This document shows positions 56,962-64,000 of a stretch of DNA of 64,000 bases, in pieces; the first letter of the stretch is position 1; every line of letters begins with the position of its first letter. Origin of the DNA: Paramyrothecium sp. XJ0827 (Eukaryota > Ascomycota > Sordariomycetes > Hypocreales > Stachybotryaceae); contig JAJFPB010000009.1 of assembly GCA_020881915.1 (NCBI GenBank), positions 2,976,001 to 3,040,000 of the forward strand, in the 5' to 3' direction. The notes beneath the pieces were generated by a model, which saw only the letters and a program-made list of their open reading frames with translations, had not been told where the DNA came from and did no database searches. The position numbers and the translations under genes are program-made.

Positions 56962-59900
56962 TCACGCGAGCCTTTGCAGAGCTGAACTATGTGTGATCTC
57001 GGCAACTTCTTTCACGAAAGAGCTACTCAAGGAAAATGGTTTCCCAATCACGTTGGGTATGAACTTGCCCACAAGCAACTCTGGACGTATCGCTTCTGGC
57101 TTGATGCGACTACGTAAGAACTCTCTCCATGCAGGAACGCCAGGCTTTAATAGGCTCGAATGAAATGGCACATCGATGCCAACTAGAGGAATAGTTGCCC
57201 TGCCCCTTCGGATCTCAGTACCGAGTGGCAGGCTCTTCGACCGCGCAATAGTTTTGATAATGGTATCGCCGAGATAGGTTGTCTTTGGCTGTGGCGAATC
57301 GAGAAACTCCTGAACAGACCCCGCTTCAAGTTTGCGCGCTCCTACGGCATCAAGTACTTCCTTGAGACAGTATATATTGCGTACCTGTTTCCATGATGGG
57401 TTAGATTGATTATAGACATAGGGATGGACATCTGGGTCGCTTAGATAAAACGTACGTGGCCTGCACAAACATATTGGTCGCCTTCGACGTTAAAGTTGAC
57501 GATTTCCAGGAGCTCTCCACTCTCTTGATTGATGTGGTGGACTACATGTCTCAGTGCCTTGTCGTTGAAGTCTGTGCCGAAATATGATACATTAGCCAAG
57601 AACGACTTCAAGCAGATTGATCGCATTTGGGAATGACATACGCTTTCCAACTCTACTTGGGTTTGCTGCAACCATGGAGTAGCCAGTGTGGCCATCTAGA
57701 TTGCGCGGAATGGCCAACTGCATTGTCAAACCTCGGTAAATGGCGATGCTGAGCATATCTTTGATGCTGACAAAATCAGTCATGGACGAGAGCGCCCCGT
57801 ATTCGCCCAGGGAGTGGCCGGCAAAGACAGCGCCTTGTTGGATGAGGCCATTTTCCTGCATATGTGCGAAAGTCGCTCTTTCTACCAAGATGATGGCAGG
57901 CTGGGTAAAGAGCGTCGACTGGAGCAGCCCACGAGAGTCGGCAAAAGTATGCGACGTCGAGTGGCTGCTCAGTCCCGGTATAATGGGCATAAAGAGACGT
58001 GTCCCATCGTCCGTCACCACCTCAGACTTCATGTTGAGATAGTTCTGGAGGATTCTTTGGCCTTTTTTACCCCGGAAGTGTACTGTCAGTTCCTTTGGGT
58101 TATCCTTGATGACCTGGAGGACTGACCAGCCTGAGAGGTTCAATTAGCTTTCTTTCGATTTGTTGTCAAGGATTCTAGACAAGTTGAAGATATGCTGACT
58201 TACCATACGTATCTTGCATATAGCTATCTACCTCGTCATACATGGCTTTGGCTGCAGAACTCGTCTCGTACAGGGCCATTCCCATCCCTGCGGACTGACT
58301 GCCCTGGCCTGTGAAAAGATAGGCAGTTGAGGGCTGGTCGATTTCTGCCTCGCCGTGAAGCACTTCGTCCCCGGACTCCTCCTGGCGAGCGATAACCTCG
58401 AGGACCATACGACCGTTGTTCATCGCTGTGTGCGAAATTCCCACAACTAGAGAGTCACCAGGCTTGACGATGCCGACAAAAGAAGCATCGAAACGCCGCA
58501 GGCGGTGTGACTCTCCGGGAACCACGAGATCTTCTACTACCTTCCGGCACACGGCAGCCGTGTACATGCCGTGCATAATTGGACCAGGCAGCTCTGCCAG
58601 TTCAGCGAAGACAGGAGACGCATGGATGGGGTTGCAGTCGCCTGAAACCTCCGCGTAAAGCTGGGTATGCGAAGGCATCAATACGGCCACCTCCGATTCT
58701 GCAACCCATCCGGGGTTCTTGAGTGGTACAATATTATCAATTGCCTTGCCTTTCCGCTCGAGGAAGTCCAAGACCGGGTTTCCTTGGCAGGCAGCAGCGT
58801 CAAAGCATACAGACCCTAAGCCAATCTTGCTTCCGTTCCAGAGCAGATTCTCAACAGTACCTAGAACCTTGAGGTCGGGGGCGTTCTTCTGGCTACTAGT
58901 CCATTGACTATCAGTCTGTAGCCGGAAGATTAGCGTCTTTCCGACCAACGGGACAGACGAGTCATCCAGCTGCAGCCAAGAAAGGTCTCTGAGGACGGCT
59001 TCGTCTATCTTGGAATTCACTTGGAGCGCTATGATGGGCTCCTCCTTATGATGAAATGTGTTTTGGTAGTCGCTGAACTTGCCCTTGATAAGAAACTCCG
59101 AGGTCACAGTGGCAATGTGGCAATCGTTTCTCATCAACCTGGCTTCGACCTTCACTGATTTGCCTGTTGGTTGGATGGTTATAGCACGGATTGAGGACAC
59201 TGTGGTAATCATTTCGCCTACGCGCATTGGAGCCGCACCTGTAACGTATTTGGTACGGATAGATTGGTGGACGAGGCGCAGGATATCACCTCCAAGATCG
59301 CACCTCAGCAAGGGGCTCACCAAAGCCTCCCATGCGGCGATGACGGCAGCCTCCAGAGGCAATACCTCTGTGTGGTTGACATTGGCCATGTCGGATAGAG
59401 CGTGAGAAACTGCCGAACACAGTGCGCGGTGTAGGTCTTCTGTCAGTTTGAACTGATTGCTAGTGAACTTGTCGGTCAACCTGTCTGGTCTGGGCCGGCT
59501 CTGGCCAAGCCATAAGTGGGAATAGAACTCCTGAATCCGGTCATTGCGGTTGACGGTAGAGTCGATCAGCTGCAAAGTGTGTTTGCTAAATTCCCATTGC
59601 AGGATCAGAGTCGCGGGTCCCGCTGGGACCGAGTCGGTATGGATGAACTCTAGATGCAGCTTCTCCAAAGTCTTGTCCGCTGTGACACAGACAATCGTCT
59701 CGTTGGTGGTATCATCGCGGAGGGAGACCCTATCCAATCCCCGGCCAACTACCAAAGAGTACCCATGGCGGGCCCCGAGAATGCGTCGGAACGGGTTGGA
59801 CCGGGTGCGCCTCGACGCAGCCTCAAACACAGTCTCCTCTTCAATAAGGGCGAGGATGGCTAGGCTCGTGTAGGGTTTCAAACACTCGATCCATTCTTGC

Positions 59901-62900
59901 TCGCTAGGGAGAGCTTGGTCGGCCACCGGTCGAAATATAATGTAGTCTTCCGTCGCATCCATGACTATGCCATCTGATGATGGGCTTTCTGGTACAGTGA
60001 AGTTTGCCGAAGCTGATGCCTCATCGGTTCTGGGTCCCTCGATACCGCGCAATAAGTCTACTAGATCGTGGTGAATCTCATCCAGTATCTCTTTCGACGA
60101 TTGATCATCCCTGGTTAGGTACCGTACCGATACAGGGCTCTGCAATATACACACACGCTCTGGATCTTGCTCAAGGACGGCATCCAGATCCTCGGACTGC
60201 CAAAGGGAGTCCTTCTTGAACCAGTGTTCAAAATCGTCGTCAAAGGCCACGACGAAGTTGACTGGTTTACGACCTCGCTTCTTACAAGACTGAGTAAAGA
60301 AAAGGACGTCCTCAGGATGTAAGAGCTGTTCTGCGATATCAGGACAATCTCTGATCAATTCAGAGACCAAGCTCACTGGTTCGTCCAACAGTGATATATC
60401 AAAGGCGGATGAACCCTGCCTTTCGAGAGACCGTGTAGCGAATTCCCCCACGAGCTCGCGGTAGGACGGGTCAATCCATCGCTTCTGGTGGGTGATATAC
60501 ATGAGCTTGATGAGTCGATACAGCACTTCGGAATAAGTCATGTCTTCGAGATCCACCACCTCGCCCTCGATGTTTTCACCAAACCAAGGCTTAGCAAAAT
60601 CTGCGTTAAGCCGCTGTATGATATAGTCCTTGCGCTTCAACAGAGCAGCCTTGCGCTCTAGCTTAGGAAGGCTAAATATAGTATCATCCATTTCCCTCCA
60701 CAGCGCAACACCGCGTGTTGCAATCTTGTGGATGGGTTGCCCCATCTCTGAAGTTACAGTCAATACTCCCCCTGCAGCCTCGGCGCCTAGGTACGACTTC
60801 TCCCAGTCCAAGTCATCAACGCCCGGGGCCTTGACAAGGAGGCGCTTTATTCCTTGAGAAGTGTGTGCGTCAGTGGCAACCATCATCCTGCTCCCGAGTA
60901 ACAAGCCGTCGCATGGCATGGCCGGCCTCGCAAATGGGAGGGACCACGCCCCAGTCAAATATGGAAACATGCCCGCGCCGTCTCCGAATCCGCTCCCTAC
61001 AACGAGGTAGAGATTCGGACAACGCCTAATCTCACTGTACGTCTCCAGAAGCGGTTGGTGGAAATCTTCACAGGAATGATGACCCCCACCGCGGCCGCCT
61101 GTCCACTGTAGGATGACAGGGAAAGTAGGGTGTGTATTGGCAATCTTGATGACATCAAGTATAGCTCCTATTGACCCTGGTTTGAACGAAATATGCTCAA
61201 TCCCCAGAGTCTGAATGTATTGCGAAGCAATTTCCAAGGACGGAATTCCAGCGCCTATCGTGAGGCCTCGGATCGGAAGACCATTGCTGATCAGTTGGCG
61301 AATAAGCGGGATTTGATATCGGATTCCCTTTGGGTCGGCGTATATCAGGTTGCAGGTAATGCCCCGTCCTGCAGGTATACTAGCGGCCAAACGCTCGATG
61401 GCGGTCGTCATCGCCATCGGACTGTGGTAACCGCCGCCGGCTAGTTCAATGTGGTATCCGGCTTGCATAACGGATGAGGCAAAGTCCCAGGGCACGGTAG
61501 TCGGGGTCATACCAGCCACGATGATGGGAGGTGCTTTGAGTATATGGCTTAGTCGAGTCTCGATCCTGTAGTGACCGTCGTCCGAAGATGGGACAAGCCG
61601 GGGTCTAAAACGTTCTTCCCAAGTCTTTACGCAGACACATGATTCAGCACTGAAGATATCTGCTCTGCTCCCCACCGTTGTGTTCCCTGCACCGTCGAGG
61701 CTGGAAGCATCGGTAACGCGAACTCCCCGGCCATCCACATTCTGGTAAACCATACCGGCGAAGCGGCCGATGCCCAAAGTGACTATGTGCGAAAATTTAA
61801 TCCGGCCGTCAACTTGAAGAGCTTTTGGCCAATCTACTTGTTTGGTCGTGATGGCTTGGATCAACAAGCGAGTGGCATTTGCTTCCGGTTTGTACGCTGC
61901 ACGCAAGTCCAATCCAGTCTCAGTGTCGAGGACAGGAATCCGTAGACTACTGATCTTGGCAGCCTCAGGCCAGGATTGGGAGATCCTCGCGGCTACGCGA
62001 TCCACTACTCCTTGCAAGTGTGGAGTATGAAATGGCGCGTTGACAGGCAGGAAAAGGGAGGCGATGACTGGTTTCCTCCTGCTGTAGGGGATGCGGCTCT
62101 GGTCTAGACCATCCCTTGCACGAAGCTCACGCAGTCGTAGTGTCAAGCCCCTAAGGCTCCTTGGGGGTCCACCAATAACGTGATCTGTCGGGCTGTTGAT
62201 CAGGGATAGGTAGACTCGTTCTTCCTCAGCAAGATATTTGTTCCCAGAGGCAATCACGTTGCTTAGATCATCCTTGGACATACCACGCACCAACAACATA
62301 TGTGAGGGAGCACCCTCTCCGGCCTGCACATTGTCGTTGACCATGGCAGGGCTCATGAACGATTTCGGTGCTGCCATCTGACTTTCGTATCCGATCCAGA
62401 AGAGGAGCTCGACCGCCCATCTGGCTTCAACGAAAAAGGACTCCCAGTCGTGGCATCTTGCTACAGCAGCGGCAAGTACTAACCCCTGAGAGTGGCCAGT
62501 GATGCCTTCAAGGCTTTGAGCGAGCTCTCCCGGCATCATACCGAGTAGTCGACATAGGATATAGTAATGAAGTAGCCCGCTGATACCGATGATGGGGAAG
62601 CTGACCGCTGCGGCGGCGAGGAAATTCCTACTCGGTCTCTTTGCCCCGTCCTCGATCCATGCTTTCAGATCAATCTCACGGCCCAGGTAGAAAGCTTTGG
62701 TGTCCAGATGGCAAGTCAGTCCGTGAAGTACGTGACTGAGAGAGGTGACAAGAGGTTCGAGAATTGGCTGATGCAACAAGTACAACTCGGCCACCTCCTC
62801 CACGCAATTGGCATTGGCCGAGCTCTGGCCTCCGAATGCGAGTAAAATCTGGCTTTTGTTCTTTTGTGCCGCTGTTAGAAGCGCATTCGGAGCCGGAGGT

Positions 62901-63364
62901 AGGGGGATGGATAGTTTGGTGACGAGGGCCACGTAGGTGCGTAGAATTGATTTCCGTGCAATAGCGCTTTCACTTAACTCGGCCAAAAAGCAGTGTATCT
63001 CCTTTTCCTTCATAACATCGGTGCGAACAGCGTAGAACAAACGCGACAGTATTCCTGGAGAGGCACGACTCTTTTGAACATATTCTAAGAAGCTGAAGGC
63101 TAACGAAGCGCCAGAAGTCGGCACTATGCCTTCGCTGTGGTCTTTCGTCTCATTCAAAGAATCGAGGAAATTTGTTCGATAGTCGCTGAGCTGCGATGCG
63201 TCCCACAGAGACAGAGCGAATTCAATGTGGAGGGTTTGGTAGCAGACGGAGAAGGCCGTCAAGCCGTCGGGAGTTCCGGGAATGAAGCAATCAGGTGTAT
63301 CGAACATGACCGGGGCCCGGACTCCTTCGTCAGATGATACAGTAATTGCCTCTGAACTAGACAT
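56962..63364 (-). CDS. Fatty acid synthase beta subunit (cluster-type)
   Basis: Exons 63364-58204, 58130-57642, 57571-57456 and 57384-56962 give 2062 residues, the normal size of fungal FAS beta. The domains in order are acetyltransferase (GHSQG, Ser292), then the FMN enoyl reductase (about 605-870: PPIIVAGMTPTT, AGGGYHS, QWTGGRGGGHHS, GSGFGDG). A structural and dehydratase region follows, with a MaoC hot-dog dehydratase (about 1555-1670: SGDCNPIHASP, GPIMHGMYT). The malonyl/palmitoyl transferase comes last (FTGQGSQSAGMG near 1681; GHSLGEYGAL with Ser about 1827). Splicing restores TYG-WSVLQV and QYVCAGH-VRN. All visible catalytic motifs are intact. The subunit needs a FAS alpha partner carrying ACP, KS, KR and PPTase, which is not in the window. 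Its setting beside dioxygenases and a decarboxylase argues for a dedicated secondary-metabolism FAS (like HexB or StcK), not the housekeeping enzyme. Confidence 0.96.
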
Positions 63365-64000
63365 TATGAAGTAGCGTACTATCTAGCTGCAACTCTGACG
63401 TATATCTCGTATGTTCAAGACCTTAAAGCTCAGTGTGTCTTGCCTCGTGCTTTGGATTCAAACATGAGTTGGGATGAGGAGTGTGAGTGATACGTGTGAA
63501 AACGAATCCCAAGATGACTTGGTTTCCCACAGGAAGGAAGACAGATAATGTAGAGTGGTTCGACTTCTGGTTTCACTGAAGCATAACCTTATTGATTTGG
63601 TTTGCAAAAAAAGCTCTTGCTACACGGCATTGTGCCACCGCCACTCGCACCGGTACGCTGGGTTATGATTATAATCACTGGGCTTGATTGGGGATGCGTA
63701 TAATCTATACGGGGATCGCTCTATTGGACGACAACGGGATACAGTAATCAAAGAAACCGGCTCAAGTGGATTGCCACGCCGTGAATGAGACCCTTCGCCG
63801 AAATTCTCTCGATTTGCGAAATGCGGGCTGAGCCGGCAAGCAAGTGCCTGGGTCGGACGCCGAACACCGACTTAGTCGGACTTACATGCCGACGACCGAA
63901 TTGGCCATTGTTCGACTAGACAACGTTCTAAATAGTAACGAAAAATAAGCCTCTGCAGGTAGCAATTGATTCTAGATGCACATTTGTGAATAGCGATAGG
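63365..64000. other. Promoter region of FAS beta, right window edge
   Basis: No gene starts here. A CGG-rich block lies at about 63850-63900. If a divergent gene such as FAS alpha lies to the right, this is a shared promoter. Confidence 0.5.
63852..63899. promoter_or_regulatory. Candidate Zn2Cys6 operator: CCG/CGG block with palindrome
   Basis: Within 48 bp there are GTCGGAC twice (63853-63859 and 63875-63881), the near-perfect palindrome CCGACTTAGTCGG (63867-63879) and further GCCGAC and ACCGAA half-sites. Inverted CCG/CGG pairs are the usual target of binuclear-cluster regulators such as the one coded at 36907-39495. It lies about 490 bp upstream of the FAS beta ATG. Confidence 0.45.

Noticed and set aside
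56513..57163. 216-codon plus-strand ORF overlapping the FAS beta 3' end
   Set aside because: No domain; its 3' part is antisense to the conserved transferase C-terminus of FAS beta.

Overview
The window is nuclear DNA of a filamentous ascomycete (Pezizomycotina, most likely Sordariomycetes; I cannot name the species). The evidence is short introns of about 45-90 bp with GTAAGT/GTATGT donors and CTAAC/CTGAC branch sites, and fungus-restricted families: HET, Zn2Cys6 activators, LysM/CBM18 chitinase, DUF7730, DHA1/DHA2 permeases and a split fungal fatty acid synthase. Exon coordinates below were assembled by hand from reading frame, splice consensus and family knowledge. No search was run.

Left part (1-18 kb), scattered accessory genes: the 3' end of a fungal transcription factor cut by the window edge (65-686), a short-chain dehydrogenase (1193-2208), a multi-pass membrane protein (3406-4729), a HET-domain protein (6447-8162, minus), a PhzF-like protein with a changed catalytic position (10032-11177), a four-helix membrane protein (13263-14042, minus), an F-box/ankyrin protein with a disturbed 3' end (14689-16110) and an internally duplicated protein of unknown function (16430-18037, minus). 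Gene-poor spacers lie between them.

Middle part (18.7-33 kb): a secreted chitin-related group consists of an unknown secreted protein, a LysM+WSC secreted protein and, divergent from the latter, a 1389-residue LysM/CBM18/GH18 killer-toxin-like chitinase. It is followed by a DUF7730 protein, the surviving C-terminal half of a sugar permease, and a five-exon Gfo/Idh/MocA (inositol 2-dehydrogenase-like) gene. Then comes about 3.9 kb of gene-free, partly AT-rich DNA.

Right part (36.9-63.4 kb), the main interest: it looks like one biosynthetic gene cluster. In order it holds a Zn2Cys6 activator, a DHA1 exporter (minus), a TauD-family 2-oxoglutarate dioxygenase (minus), an SMP-30/gluconolactonase-like protein (plus), a DHA2 exporter (minus), a secreted Dabb protein (plus), a medium-chain reductase (plus), a cis-aconitate-decarboxylase-like MmgE/PrpD enzyme (minus), a second TauD dioxygenase (plus) and a complete 2062-residue fatty acid synthase beta subunit (minus). 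A dedicated FAS, an aconitate-type decarboxylase, 2-oxoglutarate dioxygenases and a lactonase-fold enzyme are the expected parts of an alkylcitrate -> alkylitaconate -> gamma-lactone pathway of the sporothriolide/avenaciolide/canadensolide kind. The FAS alpha subunit, the alkylcitrate synthase and the dehydratase are not in the window and should lie to the right of 64000 if this reading is correct.
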